From NCBI GenBank assembly GCA_018648945.1, contig JABGQJ010000401.1, positions 1 through 7,104 of the forward strand: a stretch of DNA of 7,104 nt. Direction: 5' to 3'. Source of the DNA: Victivallales bacterium (lineage in GTDB: Bacteria > Verrucomicrobiota > Lentisphaeria > Oligosphaerales > Lenti-02). This document shows, piece after piece, positions 1 through 6,800 of the stretch (within the stretch, counting starts at the first letter, position 1; every line of letters starts with the position of its first letter). Both the position numbers and the translations under genes were made by a program. The notes beneath the pieces were generated by a model. The model ran no database searches and was not told the origin of the DNA. It saw nothing but the letters and a program-made list of their open reading frames with translations.

Positions 1-1333
1 CCCAGCCCTTTCCGCCTTTGAATTCCAGGCCGCCGCCCATGGTCACTAGCGGCGCGGGAATCTCGACCCGGGGGAACTCGGGGCAGCCGACCGGGATTGG
101 TGGTCGTTCGAAGCCAGCTGCTGTGGCCTGCGCGTAGATGCGTTCGTATTCGGCGGCGAGTTGGGCGAGGATCTGCGGTTCGCGTTCGGCGATGTCGGTG
201 GTCTCGGCGGGATCGTCGATGAGGTTGAACAGCTCGTAGCCCCGGCTGGGATTCTCGAGCGTGAGGCGGTGGCGAGGCGTCCGCAGCGAGCCAGCGGCGG
301 GGTTCATCTGATCGCCCGCCAGCCGATGGGTGAAGATGGCGCGCTCGGGCCAATCCGTGGTCTCGCCCAGTAGGAGGGGCTTGAGGCTGACGCCATCCAG
401 CGGCTTGGTCTCGGGCATGGCGATGCCGCAGAGATCGACTAGCGTGGGGAAGAAGTCGATGTGTGCCCCAAGCTCCGTGATGAAGGTGTCCGGCGCGATC
501 TGTCCCGGCCAACGGATGAAGCAGGGAACCCGGACGCCACCCTCGTGGACACTGCCCTTGGCCCCGCGCATGTCGCCATTGTAGCGCTGGCCGTTGGGGC
601 CGTTGTCGGTGAGAAAGATGACGATGGTGTCTCCGGCCAATTCCAGTTCGTCGAGCAGGTCGAGGAGGCGTTGGACGTTGTCGTCCACGTTCTCGCACAT
701 GGCGTAGATGCAGGCATCCTTGTCGTTCAGGCCTCGCGCCTGGTACTTGTCGAAATACTCGTCCGGTACCTGGAATGGTCCATGCGGGGCGTTGAAGGGG
801 AGGTAGCAGAAGAAGGGGGTGTCCTGGTTGGTGCGGATGAAGTCCATGGCCGCGTCGGTGAGGACGTCGCTGATGTAGCCCTTGGTCGCAACCGGCTCGC
901 CGTTGTGCTGTAGGTTGGTGTCGAAGTAGTTGTTCCAGTGCCCGGCACAGAAGCCGAGGAATTCCTGGAAGCCCTTGCCGTTGGGATGATGGGGGTAGTG
1001 TTCGCCGCTGTGCCATTTGCCGAAGCAGCCAGTCGCGTAGCCAGCTCCGAGGAATGCGTGTGCGACGGTGACCTCGTCTTCGCGGATGATCTCCCGGCCC
1101 TGGGTTACGCCCGAGACCCCCGTGCGCAGGTGGTACCGACCGGTCAGAATACTGGCCCGGGTCGGCGCGCAGAGGGGGCAGACGAAGAAGCGGTCGAAGC
1201 GCGCGCCTTCGCGGGAGAAACGGTCGAGGGTGGGCGTGTCGATGAGGTCGTTGCCGTGGCATCGGAGATCGCCCCAGCCCTGGTCGTCGGTGAGGACCAA
1301 CAGGACATTGGGTCGGCGGGATTCGGTGGGCAT
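1..1333 (-). CDS. Sulfatase (arylsulfatase-type, FGly-dependent), 3' end cut by window
   Basis: This is a family S1 sulfatase that hydrolyses a sulfate ester, probably on a carbohydrate or aryl substrate; the substrate cannot be told from sequence. 444 codons are visible and no stop is reached before position 1. Family motifs appear in the expected order: the metal-binding LTDDQGWGD (Asp16, Asp17); CAPTRASILTGR with Cys55 as the residue converted to formylglycine; GYATGCFGKWH (Lys106, His108); NAPHGP around residues 181-186; FLTDNGPN with metal ligands Asp243-Asn244; and GAKGSVHEGGVRVP around 257-270. Every catalytic residue I would expect is present. Cys55 in CxPxR needs an activating enzyme (FGE or anSME) encoded elsewhere. 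The protein begins MPTESRRPNVLLVLTDDQ, with the sulfatase fold starting at once, so no signal peptide is visible and a cytoplasmic location is inferred. The start is supported by a strong AAGGAG seven bases upstream. Family sulfatases run about 450-550 residues, so probably only a short C-terminus is missing. Confidence 0.95.
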   Translation of the reverse strand, partial: MPTESRRPNVLLVLTDDQGWGDLRCHGNDLIDTPTLDRFSREGARFDRFFVCPLCAPTRASILTGRYHLRTGVSGVTQGREIIREDEVTVAHAFLGAGYATGCFGKWHSGEHYPHHPNGKGFQEFLGFCAGHWNNYFDTNLQHNGEPVATKGYISDVLTDAAMDFIRTNQDTPFFCYLPFNAPHGPFQVPDEYFDKYQARGLNDKDACIYAMCENVDDNVQRLLDLLDELELAGDTIVIFLTDNGPNGQRYNGDMRGAKGSVHEGGVRVPCFIRWPGQIAPDTFITELGAHIDFFPTLVDLCGIAMPETKPLDGVSLKPLLLGETTDWPERAIFTHRLAGDQMNPAAGSLRTPRHRLTLENPSRGYELFNLIDDPAETTDIAEREPQILAQLAAEYERIYAQATAAGFERPPIPVGCPEFPRVEIPAPLVTMGGGLEFKGGKGW

Positions 1334-1340
1334 GGCGTGG

Positions 1341-1346
1341 CTCCTT
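1341..1346 (-). promoter_or_regulatory. Ribosome binding site of the sulfatase gene
   Basis: On the minus strand AAGGAG lies seven bases before the ATG at 1333. It is a near-perfect Shine-Dalgarno sequence and fixes the sulfatase start, which also coincides with the expected N-terminal beginning of the sulfatase fold. Confidence 0.8.
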
Positions 1347-1603
1347 GGACACTTGGCGTCCCGTACTATGCCCACCGAGAGGATGGCGCGCCAGCCAAGC
1401 AGAGGTAGTGGGAAACGGTCCGCTGCCCCGGAACCCCGTCGAGAAGGCGGGCCTTCCCGGACCCCACGGTGCGGCCCCGGCATCCCGGAGAACTCGGGCA
1501 GTTCCGCGAGGCACAGGCAAAGGTGGGTGGATTGGGGTAGACTATGGGGCGCGGTGTAATGCCGGTTGATATATTCCGGATCTGGGATGCCAGATCGTTC
1601 CTC
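1347..1603. other. Divergent intergenic region between sulfatase and prepilin peptidase
   Basis: This stretch separates two divergently transcribed genes and should hold both promoters. I see no convincing sigma-70 pair. On the plus strand, TATATT near 1570-1575 could be a -10 box at a reasonable distance from the start at 1613, but no good -35 lies upstream. On the minus strand CATAGT (complement near 1365-1370) is an equally weak candidate. A 6-bp inverted repeat, GAAGGCGGGCCTTC at 1443-1456, could be a small hairpin or an operator half-site pair. No coding sequence, RNA gene or repeat is supported here. Confidence 0.5.
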
Positions 1604-1610
1604 GGGGTGA
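1604..1610 (+). promoter_or_regulatory. Ribosome binding site supporting the prepilin peptidase start at 1613
   Basis: GGGGTGA directly precedes the ATG at 1613 and matches most of the GGAGGTGA consensus. The in-frame ATGs at 1544 and 1559 have only looser G-rich sequences upstream. This site, plus the position of the first membrane segment, favours 1613. Confidence 0.55.
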
Positions 1611-1612
1611 CT

Positions 1613-2824
1613 ATGGCTATCTTTGATCGGACAATGATCGGGCCGATGCTCTGGTTCGCGAGCTTGGTGGTGGGAACCTTCGGCCTCTGCGTAGGGAGCT
1701 TCCTGAATGTGGTCGTGTGGCGGTTGCCCAGGGGCAAGTCGCTCAGCCACCCGGGTAGCCACTGCCCCAACTGCGGCCATGTGATCCGAGCCTGGGAGAA
1801 TATCCCGATCCTGAGTTGGCTGCTGCTGCGGGCGCGGTGCAGTGGCTGTGGCTTGCCGATCTCGGTCCGCTATCCTCTGGTGGAAGCTGCCAACGGGATT
1901 CTCTGGGTGGCGCTGTGGTATCGGCTCTGGGGGAGCGGTTTGCCGCTGACCCACGCGTTGGCCTGGTTCTTCCTGGCCTCGGCGCTGCTATCCATCGCGC
2001 TGATCGATATTGAGCTGTTCCTGATCCCCGACAAGATCACTTTCACCGGGATGGCCCTGGCGGTGGTCCTGGCCTTGGTCTTCCCCGAGACCCAAGCGGC
2101 TGGCGAGGGGGGGGCGCACAGCCTGATCTCCTCGGGCGTGGAGTCCCTGCTGGGACAGGGGGCGAGTAGTCCACGGTGGTTGGCTCTGGCCCGCTTGTTG
2201 GCGGGGGCCGCGCTGGGGTACGGTCTACTTTGGGTGGTGCGAACGATCGGTCGGCGCTGTTGGGGGCGCGTGACCAGGCAGAGCGAGGCCGTGACCACGC
2301 TGTGCTTCAGCAAGGGAATCATGCGCATCGAAGGTGAGGCGGATCAAGCTCTGGCGCAGATTCTGCCGCATCCCGAGGACCGCATTGTGGTGCACGCGGA
2401 ATCGGGGGAACTGCGTGGCAAGAAGGGGAAGAGCACGCCCTGGGAGGCGGGCAAGGTGGTAGTGGGGCGGGATGGCGCGCGCTGCGGGGACTCCGACACG
2501 ACTTTGGGGAAGGGCACCGAGTTGCGCCTCCAAGCCCGCTCCTGGTCGCTGCCCCGCGAGGTGTTGGGGTTCGGGGACCTGAAGCTGATGGCCATGCTCG
2601 GGGCATTCCTCGGACCCGACGCGTGCATGTTCATCGTGGCCCTGGGGGCTCTGAGCGGATTGGTCGTCGCCGGCGGCTGGCTCTTGCTGGCGCGACGCGG
2701 CTTGAGGCCGGTGCCCTTTGGCCCGTTCCTTGCCATTGCCGCGTTGCTCTGGCTGTTTGCCGGTCCGGAACTGCTGGGAGCCTACTCCCGCTGGCTCGCA
2801 GCCGCCGTCCTGCCCGCGCCGTAG
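1613..2824 (+). CDS. pilD: Type IV prepilin peptidase / N-methyltransferase with large internal insertion
   Basis: This integral inner-membrane aspartyl protease (family A24) cleaves the leader of type IV prepilins or type II secretion pseudopilins and methylates the new N-terminus. From the ATG at 1613 it has 403 residues. The N-terminal hydrophobic segment ends in GSFLNVVVWRLPRG, typical of the family. A cytoplasmic domain follows with two Cys pairs, CPNC (51, 54) and CSGC (76, 79), as in the zinc-binding form. The peptidase part has the first catalytic Asp in ALIDIELFLIPD (Asp132) and the second in GFGD (Asp322), then PFGPFLA near the C-terminus. In ordinary PilD/TcpJ enzymes the two Asp are about 64 residues apart; here they are 190 apart. 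The excess lies in a Gly/Ser-rich loop near 160-187 and a charged, non-membrane block near 213-315. The start at 1613 puts the first membrane segment about 10 residues from the N-terminus, as usual; 1544 (426 residues) is the alternative. No pilin or secretion gene is in view. The last 43 bp overlap the convergent glgP. Confidence 0.94.
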   Translation: MAIFDRTMIGPMLWFASLVVGTFGLCVGSFLNVVVWRLPRGKSLSHPGSHCPNCGHVIRAWENIPILSWLLLRARCSGCGLPISVRYPLVEAANGILWVALWYRLWGSGLPLTHALAWFFLASALLSIALIDIELFLIPDKITFTGMALAVVLALVFPETQAAGEGGAHSLISSGVESLLGQGASSPRWLALARLLAGAALGYGLLWVVRTIGRRCWGRVTRQSEAVTTLCFSKGIMRIEGEADQALAQILPHPEDRIVVHAESGELRGKKGKSTPWEAGKVVVGRDGARCGDSDTTLGKGTELRLQARSWSLPREVLGFGDLKLMAMLGAFLGPDACMFIVALGALSGLVVAGGWLLLARRGLRPVPFGPFLAIAALLWLFAGPELLGAYSRWLAAAVLPAP

Positions 2825-5313
2825 GGTGAGTTGGGCAGTGGCACGCCCCAGATTTCGCGCGCGTATTCACTGACCGTGCGGTCGGCGGAGAAACGGCCGC
2901 TGGCGGCGATGTTGAGGATTGCCTTCCGGGTCCATTCGGTCGGGTCCGAGTAGAGCGCCTGGGCTCGTTGGTGGGCCTCGATGTAGCTCGCGAAATCCGC
3001 CAGGTGCATGTAGGGGTCGCCGTGGTCGAAGAGGAACTCCCGAATGGGACTGAAGACCGCGCTCTCTCCCTGGCAGAATACGTCGTCCTTGAACAGCATA
3101 TCGACGACGTCCCGGACGTCCGACTCGTTGTCGTAGTGCCACTCCGGGCTGTAGGACCGGCGGCTGTCTTCCACCTCGTGCGCCCGCAGGCCGAAGATGA
3201 TGGCGTTCTCCTCGCCCACTTCCTCGACGATCTCGATATTGGCCCCGTCCATGGTCCCCAGGGTCAAGGCCCCGTTCATCATGAACTTCATGTTGCCGGT
3301 TCCGGAGGCCTCGGTGCCCGCGACGCTGATCTGCTCGGAGACATCCGCCGCCGGAATCAGGCGCTCGGCCAGCGATACCCGGTAGTTGGGCAGGAATTTG
3401 ACGCTGATCAGATCCCGGCTGACCGGGTCGTCGTTCACGATCTCGGCGATGTTGTTGATCAGCTTGATGATCGACTTTGCCAAGGCGAACCCCGGCGCGG
3501 CCTTGCCCGAGAAGATGAACGTTGTCGGCGTGAAATCCTGGAGCATCCCCTTGTGGAGCCGACTGTAGAGACTGACGATATGCAGCGCATTTAGCAACTG
3601 CCGCTTGTAGGTGTGGATTCGCTTGCACTGCACGTCGAACCGGGTGTCTGGATCCAGGGGAATGCCGTAGTAGTGCTGACAGTGCTCGATCAGCCGGGCT
3701 TTGGCGGCCCGTTTGACCTTGCGGATCTGCTCCTGGAACGAGGCGTCCTCTGCCAGGGGGGCGAGGGCGCGCAGGTCGTCCAAGTGGGTGATCCAGCTAT
3801 CGCCGATCGCATCGGTGATCAGCGCGGCAAGGGGTGGGTTGGCCTTGAGGAGCCAGCGCCTTGGGGTGACGCCGTTGGTCTTGTTGTTGAACCGCTCCGG
3901 GAAGATGGCGTGGAAGTCGGGGACCAGTCGGGTCTTGATCAACTCGCTGTGAAGTTTGGCGACGCCGTTGACGCTGTGACTGCCGAGGATCGCCAGGTTT
4001 GCCATGCGCACGGCTTGGTATGGCTCCTCGCGGATGATGCTCAGGCTCTCCCGTCGCGCGAGATCTCCCGGGAAGAATGCGGCCACATGCTTCAGGAAGC
4101 GATGGTTTACTTCGCAGATGATCTGGTAGTGGCGCGGGAGCAGTCGCTCCACCATCTCGGTGGGCCAGATCTCCAACGCTTCCGTGAGCAGGGTGTGGTT
4201 GGTGTAGGCGAAGGTCTGCACGGTCAGATCCCAGGCCACATCCCAATCGAGGTGATCTTCGTCCAGGAGGACCCGCATCAGTTCGGGAACGGCCATGGTG
4301 GGATGGGTGTCGTTGAGCTGAATGGCCACGTACTTGGGCAGCTCGAGGATGCTATCGGCCGTTTTGCGGAAGCGGCGCATGATATCGTGCAGCGAGCAGG
4401 CCACCAGGAAATACTGCTGGCGGAAGCGCAGTTCCTTGCCCATCATCGTGTCGTCGTTCGGATAGAGCACCTTGGTGAGGTTCTCGGCGGCGACCTTGTG
4501 GTCCACAGCGCCGAAGTAGTCGCCCTTGTTGAAGTCCTCGAAGTCGAAGTCGTCCGGGGCGGCAGCGCGCCACAGCCGGAGGGTATCGACCGTCTGGCCA
4601 CCGTAGCCGACCACTGGCATGTCGTAGGGGATGCCCCACACCGTCTCGGCAGGAGTCCAGAACACCGTGTAGCGTCCGTTCTCCACGTGGTTGCGCACCT
4701 TGCCGCCAAAGGACACGCCGACGCGGCGCTCGGGCCGGGCGATTTCCCACGGGTTGCCGCCGCGCAGCCAGCTGTCCGGGTGCTCGACCTGGTGCCCGTT
4801 CTTGATGCTCTGCTTGAAAATGCCGTGCTCGTAGCGGAGGCTGTAGCCGATCGCAGGCACGCCCAGTGTGGCCATGGATTCGAGGAAGCACGCCGCCAAA
4901 CGACCGAGCCCGCCATTGCCGAGGCCTGCGTCCACCTCCTGCTCGCGGATGTCCTCGAAATCGAGGCGGACGGCGGCGAGGGCGGCGTTGACCGCATCCA
5001 GCATGTCCAAGTTCAGCACATTGTTCCCCAGACTGCGCCCCATGAGGAACTCCAGCGACAGGTAGTAGACGCGCTTCACCTTGGTCTCGTAGAACTCGTT
5101 CTGGCTGCGGATCCAGCGGTCAACCAGCCGGTCTCGGACCGCCCATGCCAGGGCGAGGAACTCGTCGTGCGCGCTGGCCGAGAAGCGATCGACGGCCAGG
5201 TCGTAGTGGAGATGGTTCCGGAAGGCGCTCAGCACGGCTTCTGGGTTCGTGCTGGTGCGGTTAACGCTGCCGGTACCGGCCGGCGGCGTCTTGGACTGTG
5301 GGTCGGGGCTCAT
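2782..5313 (-). CDS. glgP: Glycogen/alpha-glucan phosphorylase (GT35, PLP-dependent)
   Basis: This cytoplasmic enzyme uses phosphate to release glucose-1-phosphate from the non-reducing ends of glycogen or maltodextrin. The product has 843 residues, close to the family norm (about 815-840). Hallmarks in order: RVYYLSLEFLMGRSLGNN (81-98), GLGNGGLGRLAACFLES (130-146), RYEHGIFKQ (160-168), NDTHPTMAVPELMR (334-347), KTNGVTPRRWL (478-488), KRIHTYKRQLLN (564-575) and the pyridoxal-phosphate signature EASGTGNMKFMMN, with Lys676 as the Schiff-base lysine. All look intact. I chose the ATG at 5313. The same frame is open up to 5433, but those 40 codons (Cys-rich, starting MAGASPIVY) look like translated intergenic DNA. 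An AGGA at 5325-5328 on the minus strand is a possible, slightly distant ribosome site. The N-terminal 30 or so residues are Ser/Thr/Pro-rich and non-conserved. The C-terminus runs about a dozen residues past the usual end, and that tail lies in the overlap with the prepilin peptidase gene. Confidence 0.97.
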   Translation of the reverse strand: MSPDPQSKTPPAGTGSVNRTSTNPEAVLSAFRNHLHYDLAVDRFSASAHDEFLALAWAVRDRLVDRWIRSQNEFYETKVKRVYYLSLEFLMGRSLGNNVLNLDMLDAVNAALAAVRLDFEDIREQEVDAGLGNGGLGRLAACFLESMATLGVPAIGYSLRYEHGIFKQSIKNGHQVEHPDSWLRGGNPWEIARPERRVGVSFGGKVRNHVENGRYTVFWTPAETVWGIPYDMPVVGYGGQTVDTLRLWRAAAPDDFDFEDFNKGDYFGAVDHKVAAENLTKVLYPNDDTMMGKELRFRQQYFLVACSLHDIMRRFRKTADSILELPKYVAIQLNDTHPTMAVPELMRVLLDEDHLDWDVAWDLTVQTFAYTNHTLLTEALEIWPTEMVERLLPRHYQIICEVNHRFLKHVAAFFPGDLARRESLSIIREEPYQAVRMANLAILGSHSVNGVAKLHSELIKTRLVPDFHAIFPERFNNKTNGVTPRRWLLKANPPLAALITDAIGDSWITHLDDLRALAPLAEDASFQEQIRKVKRAAKARLIEHCQHYYGIPLDPDTRFDVQCKRIHTYKRQLLNALHIVSLYSRLHKGMLQDFTPTTFIFSGKAAPGFALAKSIIKLINNIAEIVNDDPVSRDLISVKFLPNYRVSLAERLIPAADVSEQISVAGTEASGTGNMKFMMNGALTLGTMDGANIEIVEEVGEENAIIFGLRAHEVEDSRRSYSPEWHYDNESDVRDVVDMLFKDDVFCQGESAVFSPIREFLFDHGDPYMHLADFASYIEAHQRAQALYSDPTEWTRKAILNIAASGRFSADRTVSEYAREIWGVPLPNSPYGAGRTAAASQRE

Positions 5314-5369
5314 GGGCACACGTATCCTATGGTCGTGGCAAACACAACAAGCTCTAGAACACTGCTCCC

Positions 5370-5398
5370 GCCTACAGGTTCCCAATAACCCCGCAGGC
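5370..5398 (-). other. Imperfect inverted repeat upstream of glgP
   Basis: Read on the minus strand, GCCTGC at 5398-5393 pairs with GTAGGC at 5375-5370, and an inner GGTT pairs with AACC. Together they give a stem of about 10-11 pairs, with wobble pairs and one bulge, around a six-base ATTGGG loop. It lies in the 147-bp gap between the UroD-like gene and glgP. No T-run follows on either strand, so it is not a classical intrinsic terminator. It could be a leader structure or operator for glgP, or chance in GC-rich DNA. Confidence 0.3.
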
Positions 5399-5460
5399 AA
5401 CACACTATACACGATGGGAGAAGCGCCGGCCACCGACAGCGAGGACCCACTGCCACGGAG

Positions 5461-6600
5461 TCAGCCCGCGAAGGACTCGGTCAGTTCCACCATCAGCTCG
5501 TAGTTCCGCCGGGTCCGCGGCGTGATCTCCCGCCCGCTGGGACAGGCGGATGGTTGCAGGACGAAGCCACGCCCCTCGCCTGCTGTGCCTTCGGTCAGGG
5601 CTTGGCGGATCTTGGTCGCGAAGTCGTCGGCAGGCAGGTTGACTAGGTCGCTGGCCTCCAGGTTGCCGAAGAGCACCATCTGTTTGCCGTATTTGGCGCG
5701 CACATCGCGCAGGTGCACATCGCCCTGGGGCGGCGGCTCGATGGGGTCGAGAGCATCGCATCCCATGCCGGCGATATCGTCCAGAATGTCGTGGAGGCGA
5801 CCGTGGGAATGCAGGCGGACAATGCCGCCGTGTCGCTGGATCGCCTTCACCATCGGCTCGGTGTAGCGAACTACATACTCCCGGAATAGGGCAGGGGGCA
5901 GATAGGGCGGGGAGGCGTATTCGGGACCGCAGATGCGCCACAGTCGGCCCGGCGCGGCTTTCGCCGCCGCCTCGGTCAAGGCCCAGAGTGGTCGGGCCAG
6001 GCGCTCCAGCAGGCGGTGGAAAAGTGCGGGTTCGGTCATGGCGATGATCATGTAGTCGCTCATATCGAATAGCGGGGCCGCTGCGCAGATCGGGTCCCCA
6101 CAACTGATCATGGCCAGCCCCGTGTCCCCCACGCGTTCCTCGATACTCTCCAGTGCCGCCAGGTTCGCCACGATGTCCAATTCTGGCTCGGGCAGGCTCA
6201 GGTACGCCTCCAGATCGGCCACGTCCTTGATAAAGTGCTCCTCGCTCCAGGTGGTGGCCATATCCGCATTGCGGCGGGTGCGAGCCCGCAGCACGCGGTT
6301 GCCGATTCGTGCCGTGCGCACGGTTGCCTGCGTGGTTTCGTCGCCCTCGCTCTGACTCTCGGTCGCCTGGCCGAAGGGGTCGGGCCGCGTGTTGCGCACC
6401 GGCATCCCGGTCATCACGATCCGGTCCGTCCGTTCCCGCGCCAGGTCCAGAATTGGGCGCCAGGAGGGATCGTTGAAGACATTGAACGGGTTCGGATCAT
6501 CCGGGTTCTGCGTCATCCCGTTGATCTCGTAGAAGTTGACTGCCGGGCGATCGACCGATTCGCCGCGGAGAGTCCGGAGCATGCGTTCGCGTCGTGTCAT
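5461..6600 (-). CDS. Uroporphyrinogen decarboxylase (URO-D) superfamily protein, substrate unknown
   Basis: The 379-residue product belongs to the URO-D fold superfamily, which includes heme-pathway HemE and corrinoid/coenzyme M methyltransferases such as MtaA and MtbA. It starts MTRRERMLRTLRGE, a common opening for the family. The conserved C-terminal half contains ICGPEYASPPYLPP (223-236), RLHSHGRLHDIL (262-273), MGCDALDPIEPPPQGD (279-294), LFGNLEASDL (310-319) and a late Cys353. It is not HemE: the N-terminal RQAGRY and FSDIL-type signatures are absent. The His-X-Cys of the zinc methyltransferases is replaced by His264-Ser-His266. From memory, the HSHG...EPPPxGD...GN version is common among environmental and PVC paralogs of undefined role. 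A possible role in one-carbon transfer or demethylation is inference only. The start at 6600 is set by a GGAG nine bases upstream; the frame stays open to 7068, but that extension is translated repeat. Stop at 5461; glgP follows 147 bp downstream on the same strand, so co-transcription is possible. Confidence 0.88.
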   Translation of the reverse strand: MTRRERMLRTLRGESVDRPAVNFYEINGMTQNPDDPNPFNVFNDPSWRPILDLARERTDRIVMTGMPVRNTRPDPFGQATESQSEGDETTQATVRTARIGNRVLRARTRRNADMATTWSEEHFIKDVADLEAYLSLPEPELDIVANLAALESIEERVGDTGLAMISCGDPICAAAPLFDMSDYMIIAMTEPALFHRLLERLARPLWALTEAAAKAAPGRLWRICGPEYASPPYLPPALFREYVVRYTEPMVKAIQRHGGIVRLHSHGRLHDILDDIAGMGCDALDPIEPPPQGDVHLRDVRAKYGKQMVLFGNLEASDLVNLPADDFATKIRQALTEGTAGEGRGFVLQPSACPSGREITPRTRRNYELMVELTESFAG

Positions 6601-6609
6601 GGCTTGCGT

Positions 6610-6613
6610 CTCC
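6610..6613 (-). promoter_or_regulatory. Ribosome binding site of the URO-D family gene
   Basis: On the minus strand CTGGAGAC places GGAG nine bases before the ATG at 6600. It decides the start, because the reading frame is open for 156 further codons upstream through repeats and non-conserved sequence. Confidence 0.75.
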
Positions 6614-6800
6614 AGAAGGTGCCGGGGGGGGAGGTAGGACAAGCATAGGGCGGCTACTCGGAAGCGCCAGTTGTCCCCGCGAGTCGGCCGGGGGGCGTAG
6701 CGCATCTGTAACGCGTCTGGCACTTGCGCCGTTGCCGCTTCCCGCTCTGTAGCGGACCGCCCGGTCGATGCCCCAAGCGCCAGGAAGCGGAGGATTGGCT
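6614..6800. other. Non-coding leader/promoter region between URO-D gene and repeat array
   Basis: I find no gene here on either strand; open frames crossing it have no family-like sequence. It should hold the promoter of the URO-D family gene. The best -10-like box on the minus strand is TATGCT (complement near 6644-6649), with only a poor -35 upstream. A run of eight G at 6624-6631 (eight C on the sense strand) sits just upstream of the ribosome site. Confidence 0.5.

Noticed and set aside
461..1408. Plus-strand open frames (461-913 and 938-1408) opposite the sulfatase
   Set aside because: They are shadows of the sulfatase, whose frame carries all the catalytic motifs; they lack domain features and good ribosome sites.
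1366..1770. 134-codon minus-strand open frame across the divergent intergenic region
   Set aside because: It runs antisense into the conserved prepilin peptidase N-terminus, has no recognisable domain and no convincing ribosome site.
2225..2736. Minus-strand open frames opposite the prepilin peptidase insertion
   Set aside because: They are Pro/Arg/Ser-rich shadows. The plus-strand frame is continuous and ends in the conserved GFGDLK motif, so the insert is coding on the plus strand.
3613..5388. A 591-codon open frame on the plus strand opposite glgP
   Set aside because: It is antisense to a phosphorylase with intact motifs throughout. Its protein is a run of Val/Asp/Glu/Ala-rich sequence with no family motif, as expected from GC-rich codon bias on the opposite strand.
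5314..5433. Upstream 40-codon extension of glgP starting at 5433
   Set aside because: The extension is Cys-rich and unlike family N-termini. The start at 5313 gives a normal-length enzyme.
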